From an uncultured Coriobacteriaceae bacterium (lineage in GTDB: Bacteria; Actinomycetota; Coriobacteriia; Coriobacteriales; Eggerthellaceae), in assembly GCA_900554945.1 (NCBI GenBank), contig USJN01000107.1, positions 1-5,879 of the forward strand: a DNA stretch of 5,879 bases, read 5' to 3'. The translations under genes and the position numbers were made by a program. The notes under the pieces are model-generated. The model had not been told where the DNA came from. It saw only the letters and a program-made list of their open reading frames with translations, and did no database searches. This document shows positions 1-5,870 of the stretch, in pieces. Each line of letters starts with the position of its first letter. Positions within the stretch are counted from its first letter, which is position 1.

Positions 1-64
1 GTCCATCTGCGCCGTTTTTCCCCAGTTGTGATACCCTTTCTGCTCAGCGCAAGCACTGCATTCA

Positions 65-83
65 TGTGCGATTTCGTCGCATA
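65..83 (+). other. Small hairpin in the tatA leader
   Basis: Bases 65-71 (TGTGCGA) can pair with 77-83 (TCGCATA) around a 5-base loop, giving seven pairs including one G-U. It ends 13 bases before the tatA Shine-Dalgarno, so it could be a leader structure or a protein-binding dyad. It is short and may be chance. No convincing promoter was found in 1-64. Confidence 0.25.
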
Positions 84-96
84 CAGGAACGTATTT

Positions 97-101
97 GGAG
101 G
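97..101 (+). promoter_or_regulatory. Ribosome binding site deciding the tatA start
   Basis: GGAGG lies 5 bases before the ATG at 107. This fixes 107 as the start over the in-frame TTG at 95, which would overlap the ribosome site itself, and over the in-frame ATG at 122, which would remove the residues just before the membrane helix. Confidence 0.8.
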
Positions 102-106
102 AATGT

Positions 107-370
107 ATGAAGATCTTTGGTATGGGCACCCCGGAATTGCTCATCATCCTTGCGGTCATCCTGCTTATCTTCGGGCCGAAAAATCTCCCGAAGCTCGGTA
201 GCGCTCTCGGCAAGACCGTGAAGAACCTGCGCGACGGCATGGGCGCCGGCAAGAAGGACAAGAAGGAAATCGAAGAGGCTGAAGACGAGGAAGAAGTCGA
301 GGAAGTCGAAGAGGAAGAGGCGCCTGCAAAGAAGACCGTGAAGAAGACGGTCAAAAAGAAGAGCGAGTAA
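107..370 (+). CDS. tatA: Sec-independent (twin-arginine) protein translocase subunit TatA
   Basis: This 87-residue protein is a TatA-family subunit that oligomerises in the cytoplasmic membrane to let folded, twin-arginine-signal proteins across. Residues 8-22 form a single hydrophobic helix (GTPELLIILAVILLIF) with a glutamate at position 10, near the outer end where family members carry a polar residue. It is followed by the conserved F22-G23-P24 hinge and an amphipathic helix at about 25-45 rich in Lys, Leu and Gly. The tail is strikingly polarised: 14 of residues 54-71 are Asp/Glu, then 7 of residues 75-85 are Lys, in a tandem KKTV pattern. Length and the FGP hinge fit TatA/TatE better than TatB, which is usually longer. 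No tatB or tatC lies in the window, so its partners are elsewhere. The family call is firm; TatA versus a TatE-like paralogue cannot be separated here. Confidence 0.93.
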   Translation: MKIFGMGTPELLIILAVILLIFGPKNLPKLGSALGKTVKNLRDGMGAGKKDKKEIEEAEDEEEVEEVEEEEAPAKKTVKKTVKKKSE

Positions 371-371
371 C

Positions 372-391
372 ATCCATCCACATCGATGGAT
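372..391 (+). other. Short hairpin directly after tatA
   Basis: ATCCATC (372-378) pairs perfectly with GATGGAT (385-391) across a 6-base loop, starting two bases after the tatA stop codon. It abuts the larger hairpin at 393-426. The pair could act together as a 3' end or RNA-stabilising structure. The function is not evident. Confidence 0.4.
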
Positions 392-392
392 T

Positions 393-426
393 TGCGGCGC
401 GCGCAGTGCTAAAAGCGTGCGCCGCA
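393..426 (+). terminator. Probable (weak) tatA terminator hairpin
   Basis: A 12-bp GC-rich stem with one G-U pair joins 393-404 to 415-426 around a 10-base loop (AGTGCTAAAA). The downstream sequence TTCGTATGTTTATT is only moderately T-rich, so termination may be partial and some readthrough into greA is possible. Confidence 0.5.
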
Positions 427-439
427 TTCGTATGTTTAT

Positions 440-455
440 TCCCAAGTAATTGGGA
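440..455 (+). promoter_or_regulatory. GUAA-tetraloop hairpin in the greA leader
   Basis: TCCCAA (440-445) pairs perfectly with TTGGGA (450-455), closed by GTAA. In RNA this is a GNRA-type tetraloop, a stable and often docking-competent loop. It sits between the tatA terminator candidate and the hairpin just before the greA ribosome site. The dyad could equally be a DNA operator. No role is known to me. Confidence 0.4.
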
Positions 456-469
456 TTGAACGGGGAAAA

Positions 470-491
470 CGGTGCATCAGGCGATGCGCCG
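470..491 (+). promoter_or_regulatory. Hairpin just upstream of the greA ribosome site (possible attenuator)
   Basis: CGGTGCATC (470-478) pairs with GATGCGCCG (483-491) as a 9-bp stem with one G-U and a 4-base loop (AGGC). A run of five T occurs at 499-503, eight bases after the stem, so it looks like an imperfect intrinsic terminator inside the leader. The next bases CTTC (492-495) can also pair with GAAG (504-507), the first part of the greA ribosome site, stacking on this stem. A role in tuning greA is inference. Confidence 0.4.
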
Positions 492-503
492 CTTCGTGTT
501 TTT

Positions 504-510
504 GAAGGGA
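504..510 (+). promoter_or_regulatory. Ribosome binding site deciding the greA start
   Basis: GAAGGGA ends 6 bases before the ATG at 517. The in-frame GTG at 472 lies inside the leader stem and would add 15 residues absent from normal GreA proteins, so 517 is preferred. Confidence 0.75.
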
Positions 511-516
511 CTGACC

Positions 517-987
517 ATGGCAGACAGCAATTACATCCTGACGCCGGAGGGCCGCCAGAAGCTTGAAGAGGAGCTTCACTACCTCGAGACCGAGAAGCGC
601 GCTGAAGTGGGCGAGCGCATCAAGGTTGCCCGCGAGTTCGGCGACATCTCCGAGAACTCCGAGTACGACGACGCCAAGAACGAGCAGGGCATGATGGAGG
701 CGCGCATCGCCGAAATCGGCCGCATCCTCTCCGAGGCGACCGTCGTCGAGGCGCCGAAGCGCTCCTCGAAGGTGACCATCGGCTCCACCGTCACCGTCGA
801 CATGGGCGGACGCGAGCGCGTCTTCACCATCGTGGGCGGCGCTGAGGCCGACGTGGCAGCCGGCAAGATTTCCAACGAGTCTCCTGTTGGCGCGGCGCTT
901 CTCGGCAACAAGAAGGGCGACGAGATCGAGACCACCGGCCCGACCGGCCGCGTCATCAAGATGACGATTTTGAAGATTGAGCACTAG
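517..987 (+). CDS. greA: Transcription elongation factor GreA
   Basis: GreA enters the secondary channel of backtracked RNA polymerase and stimulates cleavage of the extruded RNA 3' end, freeing arrested complexes. The 156-residue product has the usual GreA length (about 158). Residues 1-75 are the antiparallel coiled coil with the conserved tip GDISENSEY; D43 and E46 are the acidic pair that assists the metal ion in the polymerase active site. Residues about 80-156 are the FKBP-like C-terminal domain, including ISNESPVGAALLG (118-130) and the following KKGDE. It begins with a typical YILTPEG segment. The gene sits 146 bases after tatA behind a structured leader and 7 bases before lysS, so greA and lysS are probably co-transcribed. 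Both acidic tip residues are present, supporting an active factor rather than a Gre-like inhibitor. Confidence 0.97.
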   Translation: MADSNYILTPEGRQKLEEELHYLETEKRAEVGERIKVAREFGDISENSEYDDAKNEQGMMEARIAEIGRILSEATVVEAPKRSSKVTIGSTVTVDMGGRERVFTIVGGAEADVAAGKISNESPVGAALLGNKKGDEIETTGPTGRVIKMTILKIEH

Positions 988-993
988 GATAGG
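986..993 (+). promoter_or_regulatory. lysS ribosome binding site overlapping the greA stop
   Basis: AGGATAGG runs from within the greA stop codon (985-987) to one base before the lysS ATG at 995. The closest purine core, AGG at 991-993, is too near the ATG, so AGGA at 986-989 (5 bases off) is the likely site. This arrangement suggests translational coupling between greA and lysS. Confidence 0.6.
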
Positions 994-994
994 T

Positions 995-2968
995 ATGGCT
1001 GAAGAAACTACCAAGCAAGTAATCGAAGACGACCCGATCGAGGTTCGCAAGGCGAAGCGCGCGGCGCTTATCGAGGCTGGGGAGAATCCCTACGGCCACG
1101 CGTTCCATTACACGCATCACCTGACCGACCTCGACGAGAAGTACGCCTCGCTCGAAGACGGCGCCTCCACCGAGGACGAGGTCGATGTGGCGGGCCGTAT
1201 CATGGCCAAGCGCGTCCAGGGCAAGATCGCGTTCTTCGGGTTGCGCGACGCGACGGGCGACATCCAGCTGTTCTGCCGCATCAACGCACTCGGCGAGGAA
1301 GTCTTCGCTGCAATGAAAGACCTCGACGTGGGCGACTGGATCGGCGTTCACGGCACCATGATGCGCACGAAGCGCGGCCAGCTCTCCGTCGCCGTCACGG
1401 GCTACGAGCTTCTGTCCAAGTCGCTGCGCCCGCTGCCGGAGAAGTTCCACGGCTTGGCCGACAAGGAAACGCGCTATCGCCAGCGCTATGTCGACCTTGT
1501 TATGAATCCCGAGGTCAAGAGCACGTTCGAAAAGCGCTTCAAGATCGTGGCTGCCATCCGCCGCTATATGGAGCAGCAGGGTTTCTACGAGGTGGAGACG
1601 CCGTTTCTGCATCCTATCCTGGGCGGCGCGAACGCGAAGCCGTTCGTTACGCACTTCAACGCGCTCGACCGCGACTATTTCCTGCGCATTGCGACCGAGC
1701 TGCCCCTGAAGCGCCTGCTCGTGGGCGGTTTCGAGAAGGTTTTTGAAATCGGTCGCCAGTTCCGCAACGAGGGCATGGACCCGTACCACAACCCCGAGTT
1801 CACCACGATGGAGGCCTATCAGGCGTTCTCCGACCTCGACGGTATGATGGAGCTCACGCAGGGTTTCATCCAAGCCGCCGCCATGGAGGCTTGCGGTACG
1901 CTGCAGGTTACCTACCAGGGCACCGAGATCGACCTGTCGGGCGAATGGCGCCGTGCGACTATGATGGAGCTCGCGAGCGAGCATGCGGGCGAGGAAGTGT
2001 CCTTCGACCGCACGCGCGAAGAGCTCGTTGCCATCCTGGAGAAAAACGGCGGCCATGCGGAAGATGCATGGGGCAAAGGCAAGCTCATCAGCGAGATCTT
2101 CGAGGCTGTTGCCGAGGAGAAGCTCGTGCAGCCCACCTTCGTGTGCGACCATCCGCTCGAGATTTCCCCGCTTGCGAAGAAGAAGGCTGACAACCCCGAG
2201 CTCACCGAGCGATTCGAGCTGTTCATCTGCGGACACGAGTACGCGAACGCCTTCAACGAGCTAAACGACCCCGTTGACCAGGCAGAGCGCTTCCGCGCGC
2301 AGGTCGAGGCGAAGGATATGGGCGATGACGAGGCCATGGGTTACGACGCCGACTACATCCGCGCACTCGAGTACGGCATGCCGCCGGCGGGCGGCGTGGG
2401 CGTGGGCATCGACCGCTTGACAATGCTGCTCACCGACTCCGCCACCATCCGCGACGTGCTGCTTTTCCCGCATATGAAGGATGAGGCACCTTCGAGCGGC
2501 AAGGCTGCTGCGGCTGCTGCTGCGGCGCGCGCTGCGAAGGCGGAGGCTGCTGAGGCAGCGTCTGAGCCCGAGTCGATTGACTTCTCGAAGGTGGTCATCG
2601 AGCCGCTGTTCGAGGAACAGGTCGACTTTGACACCTTCAGCAAGTCAGACTTCCGCGCTGTTAAGGTGAAGGAATGCGTCGCCGTGCCTAAGTCCAAGAA
2701 GCTGCTGCAGTTCACGCTCGACGACGGCACCGATGCCGACCGCGTCATCTTGTCCGGTATCCATGCGTACTACGAGCCCGAAGAGCTCGTTGGCAAGACG
2801 CTCATCGCGATCGTCAACCTGCCGCCGCGCAAGATGATGGGCATCGAGTCCTGCGGCATGCTGCTTTCCGCCGTGCACGAGGAGAAGGTCGAAGGCGACG
2901 CCACCGAGGAGCGCCTGAACCTGCTCATGGTAAGCGACCGCATCCCCGCAGGTGCGAAGCTGTACTAG
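995..2968 (+). CDS. lysS: Class II lysyl-tRNA synthetase with C-terminal tRNA-binding (EMAP/Trbp111-type) domain
   Basis: LysRS joins lysine to tRNA-Lys using ATP. The 657-residue product is about 150 longer than ordinary bacterial LysS (about 500). Residues 63-145 are the OB-fold anticodon-binding domain ([11 protein letters not shown] start, [10 protein letters not shown]). Residues about 155-495 are the class II core: motif 1 near 185-210, motif 2 with FRNEG at 256-260 followed by [11 protein letters not shown], and motif 3 [13 protein letters not shown] at 467-479, ending in the usual [10 protein letters not shown] linker at 498-527 is alanine-rich (eight Ala in a row at 504-511). Residues about 545-657 form a second OB domain like the C-terminus of MetRS and Trbp111: [46 protein letters not shown], and a RIPAGAKLY end. 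It follows greA by 7 bases and precedes a terminator. The start at 995 is chosen over a TTG at 977 inside greA. The catalytic call is firm; enhanced tRNA binding is inferred from the domain family. Confidence 0.97.
   Translation: MAEETTKQVIEDDPIEVRKAKRAALIEAGENPYGHAFHYTHHLTDLDEKYASLEDGASTEDEVDVAGRIMAKRVQGKIAFFGLRDATGDIQLFCRINALGEEVFAAMKDLDVGDWIGVHGTMMRTKRGQLSVAVTGYELLSKSLRPLPEKFHGLADKETRYRQRYVDLVMNPEVKSTFEKRFKIVAAIRRYMEQQGFYEVETPFLHPILGGANAKPFVTHFNALDRDYFLRIATELPLKRLLVGGFEKVFEIGRQFRNEGMDPYHNPEFTTMEAYQAFSDLDGMMELTQGFIQAAAMEACGTLQVTYQGTEIDLSGEWRRATMMELASEHAGEEVSFDRTREELVAILEKNGGHAEDAWGKGKLISEIFEAVAEEKLVQPTFVCDHPLEISPLAKKKADNPELTERFELFICGHEYANAFNELNDPVDQAERFRAQVEAKDMGDDEAMGYDADYIRALEYGMPPAGGVGVGIDRLTMLLTDSATIRDVLLFPHMKDEAPSSGKAAAAAAAARAAKAEAAEAASEPESIDFSKVVIEPLFEEQVDFDTFSKSDFRAVKVKECVAVPKSKKLLQFTLDDGTDADRVILSGIHAYYEPEELVGKTLIAIVNLPPRKMMGIESCGMLLSAVHEEKVEGDATEERLNLLMVSDRIPAGAKLY
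2501..2560 (+). repeat. Alanine-codon (GCN) low-complexity tract in the lysS linker
   Basis: Eight consecutive Ala codons (2504-2527, mixing GCT and GCG) and further Ala/Lys/Glu codons encode the interdomain linker of LysRS. Such tracts are prone to length change by slippage. Use of alternating synonymous codons rather than a pure repeat would limit that. Confidence 0.7.
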
Positions 2969-2994
2969 GCGTTTACCGACTTGCAAAGTCTTGA

Positions 2995-3030
2995 AGGGCC
3001 GTCTGGACAATGTCCGGGCGGCCTTCTTCG
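2995..3030 (+). terminator. Intrinsic terminator of the greA-lysS unit
   Basis: A 14-pair stem (2995-3008 with 3012-3025, including three G-U pairs) closes a 3-base loop AAT and begins 26 bases after the lysS stop. The trailing TTCTTCG is T-rich but not a pure T run, so efficiency is uncertain. Its place at the end of the operon supports the call. Confidence 0.7.
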
Positions 3031-3063
3031 TATCATGGCTAGCCCGTCATGCGGCCATGATGC
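3030..3063 (+). other. Inverted repeat between the lysS terminator and the clpC promoter
   Basis: ATCATGGC (3032-3039) is perfectly complementary to GCCATGAT (3054-3061). Pairing extends to 11 pairs (3030-3040 with 3053-3063) if two G-U pairs are allowed, around a 12-base loop. It ends about 33 bases before the proposed clpC -35 box, so it could be an operator for an extra regulator of clpC, or a second hairpin at the end of the lysS transcript. It does not match CIRCE, HAIR or CtsR patterns as I know them. Confidence 0.4.
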
Positions 3064-3095
3064 ATCCGAACCGCCTTCGATTTGTTTGGGTCTTG

Positions 3096-3126
3096 TTGAT
3101 TTGCTTCGGGCTGCTTTCTGTATTAT
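3096..3126 (+). promoter_or_regulatory. Likely clpC promoter (vegetative sigma type)
   Basis: TATTAT at 3121-3126 matches the -10 consensus at five of six positions and is preceded by TG. TTGATT at 3096-3101 matches the -35 box at four of six, with a long 19-base spacer. The surrounding stretch is markedly T-rich for this genome. Transcription would start near 3133, placing the CIRCE element in the first 40 bases of the message, the usual arrangement. An alternative reading is TTGCTT (3101-3106) with TATGTA (3124-3129) at 17 bases. Confidence 0.5.
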
Positions 3127-3146
3127 GTATACGGACTTTCTCTGCA

Positions 3147-3173
3147 TTAGCACTCACTTGACAAGAGTGCTAG
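3147..3173 (+). promoter_or_regulatory. CIRCE element (HrcA repressor operator) upstream of clpC
   Basis: TTAGCACTC (3147-3155), a 9-base spacer (3156-3164) and GAGTGCTAG (3165-3173) match the CIRCE consensus TTAGCACTC-N9-GAGTGCTAA at 17 of 18 arm positions, with the correct spacer length. HrcA binds this operator and represses heat-shock genes, classically groESL and dnaK; binding is relieved when GroEL is occupied by misfolded protein. It lies 41 bases before the clpC start codon, so clpC is inferred to be in the HrcA regulon. hrcA itself is not in the window. Confidence 0.92.
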
Positions 3174-3205
3174 TATGAATCGCAAACAAACGACCTTGTG
3201 AGAAA

Positions 3206-3210
3206 CGAGG
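3206..3210 (+). promoter_or_regulatory. clpC ribosome binding site
   Basis: CGAGG lies 4 bases before the ATG at 3215. It is the only good purine stretch near the start, and the protein from this ATG begins exactly as ClpC family members do ([14 protein letters not shown]). Confidence 0.6.
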
Positions 3211-3214
3211 ATAC

Positions 3215-5797
3215 ATGTCATTTGACAAGTTCACTGACAAGGCGCGCAAGGTGCTCGTGCTGGCGCAGGACGAGGCCCGCGGCCTTCACCAGCCCTATGT
3301 GGGCACCGAGCATATCCTGCTCGGGCTGATTCAGGAAAAAGAGGGCCTTGCCGCTCAGGCGCTCGAGCGTCTGAATATCAAATACGACGCGGTGGTGCAG
3401 GCCATCCGCCAGGTGGTGACCATCGACGAGAGCGCCGATGTGTCCGGGCACCTTTCCTTCACTCCGCGCGTGAAGCGCGTGCTCGAGAACTCGCTGCGCG
3501 AGGCTATGCAGATGGGGCAGTCCTACATCTCGACTGAGCACCTGCTTTTGGGCATCGTGCGCGAGGGCGAGGGAACGGCTCTCGACGTGCTCGGCCGCCT
3601 GGGCGTGAAGGGCGATGATATCCGCGGCGCCTTGAACGATCTGGTGGGGCAGAGCCCGGTCTATGCCGGCCGCGGCGCTTTCGATGCGATGGGGCCGTCC
3701 CCCGATAGCATGCTCAAGGAGTTCGGCACCGACCTTACCAAGAAGGCATCCGACGGCAAGCTCGACCCAGTCATCGGCCGTGCGGGCGAGATCGAGCGCG
3801 TCATGCAGGTGCTCTCGCGCCGCCAGAAGAACAACCCGCTGCTCATCGGTGAGCCGGGTGTCGGCAAAACCGCAGTTGTGGAAGGGCTCGCGCAGCTCAT
3901 CGTCGCGAACCAGGTCCCCGATCTTCTGCGCAACAAGCGCCTGTTCACGCTTGACGTGTCTGCGCTTGTGGCGGGCAGCAAGTATCGCGGCGAGTTTGAG
4001 GACCGCCTGAAGAAGTGCATCAAAGAGGTGCAGGACGCGGGTGACATCATCCTGTTCATCGACGAGATGCACACGCTCATCGGCGCGGGCTCTGCCGAGG
4101 GCTCCATCGACGCCGCGGCCATCTTGAAGCCGCCGCTGTCGCGCGGCGAGATTCAGGTCATCGGTGCCACGACCATCGACGAGTACCGCAAGCATCTGGA
4201 GAAGGATTCGGCGCTTGAACGCCGCTTCCAGCCCATCACCGTCGGCGAGCCCAACGAGGAGCAGGCCATCCGCATCCTGGGCGGCCTGCGCGATCGTTAT
4301 GAGGCGCACCATCAGGTGCACTTCACCGACGAGGCGCTCCAGGCAGCCGTGGAGATGTCTGACCGCTACATCCAGGACCGCTTCCTTCCCGACAAGGCCA
4401 TCGACGTGATCGACGAGGCCGGCGCGCGCATGCGCATCCGCAACATGACGCTGCCCAAGGAGCTGCGCGATTTGGACGACAAGCTGCGCGAGGTCCGTTC
4501 CAAGAAGGACAAGGCCATCGGCGCGCAAGATTTCGAGACCGCAGCCGAGCTTCGCGACAAGGAAAGCAAGCTCAAGACCGAGCGCGAGCAGGCCGAGAAG
4601 AAGTGGGAGGAAGATACTTCCAAGCAGGTCTCCCAGGTCACGGTGAAGGATATCGCCGACGTGGTTTCCATGACCACGGGCGTGCCGGTGTCCAACTTGA
4701 CCGAGGCCGAAACCGAGAAGCTTCTGCGCATGGAGGGTGTGCTGCATGAGCGCGTCATCGGCCAGGACGAGGCCGTGACGGCGCTTTCGAAGGCCATTCG
4801 CCGCAGCCGCGCGGGCTTGAAGGACCCGAAGCGCCCGGCAGGCAGCTTCATCTTCTTGGGCCCCTCGGGCGTGGGCAAGACCGAGCTTTCCAAGGCGCTC
4901 GCCGAGTTCCTGTTCAACTCCGAGGACGCGCTGCTGAGCTTCGATATGTCCGAGTACATGGAGAAGCACAGCGTGAGCCGTCTGGTCGGTTCGCCCCCGG
5001 GCTACGTCGGCTTCGACGAGGGCGGCCAGCTCACGAAGGCGGTGCGCCAGAAGCCGTACTCGGTCGTGCTCTTCGATGAGATCGAGAAGGCGCACCCCGA
5101 TGTTTTCAACATCCTGCTGCAGATCCTCGAAGAAGGTCGCCTGACCGACGCGCAGGGGCGCACAGTCGACTTCCGCAACACGGTCATCATCATGACGTCG
5201 AACGTCGGCGCACGCGAGATCGCGCAGACGACGCCGCTCGGTTTCTCAGGCAGCGATCATGCGGGGCTTTCCGACAAGGAGATCAAGAGCCGTGTGATGG
5301 CCGAGATGAAGAAGCTGTTCAGGCCCGAGTTCTTGAACCGCATCGACGAGATTATCGTGTTCAAGTCACTCACCGACGAGCAGATCGCCCAGATCGTCGA
5401 CCTTATGGTGGCCGATTTGCGCGAGCGCATGATCGCACAGAACATGTCGATCAACCTGACGCCCGCGGCGACGAAGCTCATCGCGAAGGAGGGCACCGAC
5501 ACGACGTTTGGCGCGCGTCCCCTGCGCCGCGCGATTCAGCGCTTGCTGGAGGATCCGCTTTCCGAGCAGATTCTGGAAGGCAAGTGGCAGAGCGGTTCCA
5601 TCGTGGATGTGGACGTGGACGAGTCCGGCGAGAACCTCGAATTCAAGCAGGGGTCGGGCGTCGTTCCCGCGCCGCGCAAGCGCGACAGCATCGCGCGCGA
5701 TGCCGAGCTTCTGCTCACGAACTACGACTTGGGCCATGCAGGCTTGCCGAGCGCGGGCTCAGGCGGCGGCACGGCGTCAGGCGGCGTCGCAGACTAA
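3215..5797 (+). CDS. clpC: ATP-dependent Clp protease ATP-binding subunit ClpC (Hsp100 unfoldase)
   Basis: ClpC is a hexameric AAA+ unfoldase that threads damaged or regulatory proteins into the ClpP protease in the cytoplasm. The 860-residue product has all ClpC parts. The N-domain double repeat is at about 5-145 (FTDKARKVL, then FTPRVKRVL), with the [10 protein letters not shown] and [10 protein letters not shown] motifs. The first AAA+ module has Walker A GEPGVGKT (212-219), Walker B FIDEMH (281-286) and arginine finger near R337. A UVR coiled-coil segment at about 420-456, typical of ClpC, replaces ClpB's longer middle domain. The second AAA+ module has Walker A GPSGVGKT (549-556), Walker [10 protein letters not shown] and GARPLRR sensor 2 (766-772). 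A ClpP-docking loop with L675-G676-F677 argues against ClpB. The last 45 residues are a Gly/Ser/Ala-rich, probably disordered tail. It is a single-gene unit with its own promoter, CIRCE operator and terminator. Confidence 0.97.
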   Translation: MSFDKFTDKARKVLVLAQDEARGLHQPYVGTEHILLGLIQEKEGLAAQALERLNIKYDAVVQAIRQVVTIDESADVSGHLSFTPRVKRVLENSLREAMQMGQSYISTEHLLLGIVREGEGTALDVLGRLGVKGDDIRGALNDLVGQSPVYAGRGAFDAMGPSPDSMLKEFGTDLTKKASDGKLDPVIGRAGEIERVMQVLSRRQKNNPLLIGEPGVGKTAVVEGLAQLIVANQVPDLLRNKRLFTLDVSALVAGSKYRGEFEDRLKKCIKEVQDAGDIILFIDEMHTLIGAGSAEGSIDAAAILKPPLSRGEIQVIGATTIDEYRKHLEKDSALERRFQPITVGEPNEEQAIRILGGLRDRYEAHHQVHFTDEALQAAVEMSDRYIQDRFLPDKAIDVIDEAGARMRIRNMTLPKELRDLDDKLREVRSKKDKAIGAQDFETAAELRDKESKLKTEREQAEKKWEEDTSKQVSQVTVKDIADVVSMTTGVPVSNLTEAETEKLLRMEGVLHERVIGQDEAVTALSKAIRRSRAGLKDPKRPAGSFIFLGPSGVGKTELSKALAEFLFNSEDALLSFDMSEYMEKHSVSRLVGSPPGYVGFDEGGQLTKAVRQKPYSVVLFDEIEKAHPDVFNILLQILEEGRLTDAQGRTVDFRNTVIIMTSNVGAREIAQTTPLGFSGSDHAGLSDKEIKSRVMAEMKKLFRPEFLNRIDEIIVFKSLTDEQIAQIVDLMVADLRERMIAQNMSINLTPAATKLIAKEGTDTTFGARPLRRAIQRLLEDPLSEQILEGKWQSGSIVDVDVDESGENLEFKQGSGVVPAPRKRDSIARDAELLLTNYDLGHAGLPSAGSGGGTASGGVAD

Positions 5798-5838
5798 CGT
5801 GAGCGAGCGCTGCGTCGCGAGCACACGGCAAACCTATC

Positions 5839-5870
5839 AGGCGGGCACCTATCTCAGGTGCCCGCCTTTT
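5839..5870 (+). terminator. Strong intrinsic terminator after clpC
   Basis: A perfect 12-bp stem (5839-5850 with 5856-5867) with a 5-base loop ATCTC is followed by TTTT and an A/T-rich stretch. It starts 42 bases after the clpC stop. The opposite strand lacks a good T-tract after the stem, so it looks one-directional and closes the clpC unit. Confidence 0.92.

Noticed and set aside
26..54. tatA promoter with TTGTGA at 26-31
   Set aside because: No acceptable -10 box follows at 15-19 bases, so the tatA promoter is probably outside the window or not of this type.
472..516. Upstream GTG start adding 15 residues to GreA
   Set aside because: The GTG lies within a leader stem, has no ribosome site, and would add sequence not seen in GreA proteins; the ATG at 517 has a good site.
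436..1050. A 204-codon open frame on the - strand opposite greA
   Set aside because: It spans greA and runs into both the leader and lysS, has Ala/Leu/His-rich composition and no ribosome site. GreA on the + strand explains the reading-frame bias.
956..2236. A 426-codon open frame on the - strand opposite lysS
   Set aside because: Same situation: a mirror of strongly biased codons in lysS, with no recognisable domain or start signal.
2504..2536. Frameshift or fusion artefact at the Ala tract in lysS
   Set aside because: The frame stays open and in register through the tract into a well-formed, motif-bearing domain ending in a normal stop, so it reads as a true linker.
2952..3161. Small + strand frame (69 codons) with a hydrophobic stretch between lysS and clpC
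   Set aside because: It begins inside lysS and reads through the terminator stem and the clpC promoter region. It has no ribosome site, and the hydrophobic run comes from the T-rich promoter DNA.
3147..3173. HspR (HAIR) operator
   Set aside because: CTTGACAAG in the spacer faintly recalls HAIR half-sites, but the arms and spacing match CIRCE, not CTTGAGT-N7-ACTCAAG.
2981..3178. Second small + strand frame (65 codons) in the same gap
   Set aside because: It covers the terminator and the CIRCE element and has no ribosome site or recognisable motif.
3158..3186. Promoter with TTGACA (3158-3163) inside CIRCE
   Set aside because: The hexamer is perfect, but no -10 box is found 16-18 bases downstream; TATGAA at 3174-3179 is only 10 bases away. 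The upstream TATTAT promoter is better placed relative to CIRCE.
3218..5095. A 625-codon open frame on the - strand opposite clpC
   Set aside because: It is fully antisense to a certain gene. Its product is Leu/His/Ala/Val-rich without family motifs, and no ribosome site supports it; such frames are expected opposite GC-rich coding sequence.
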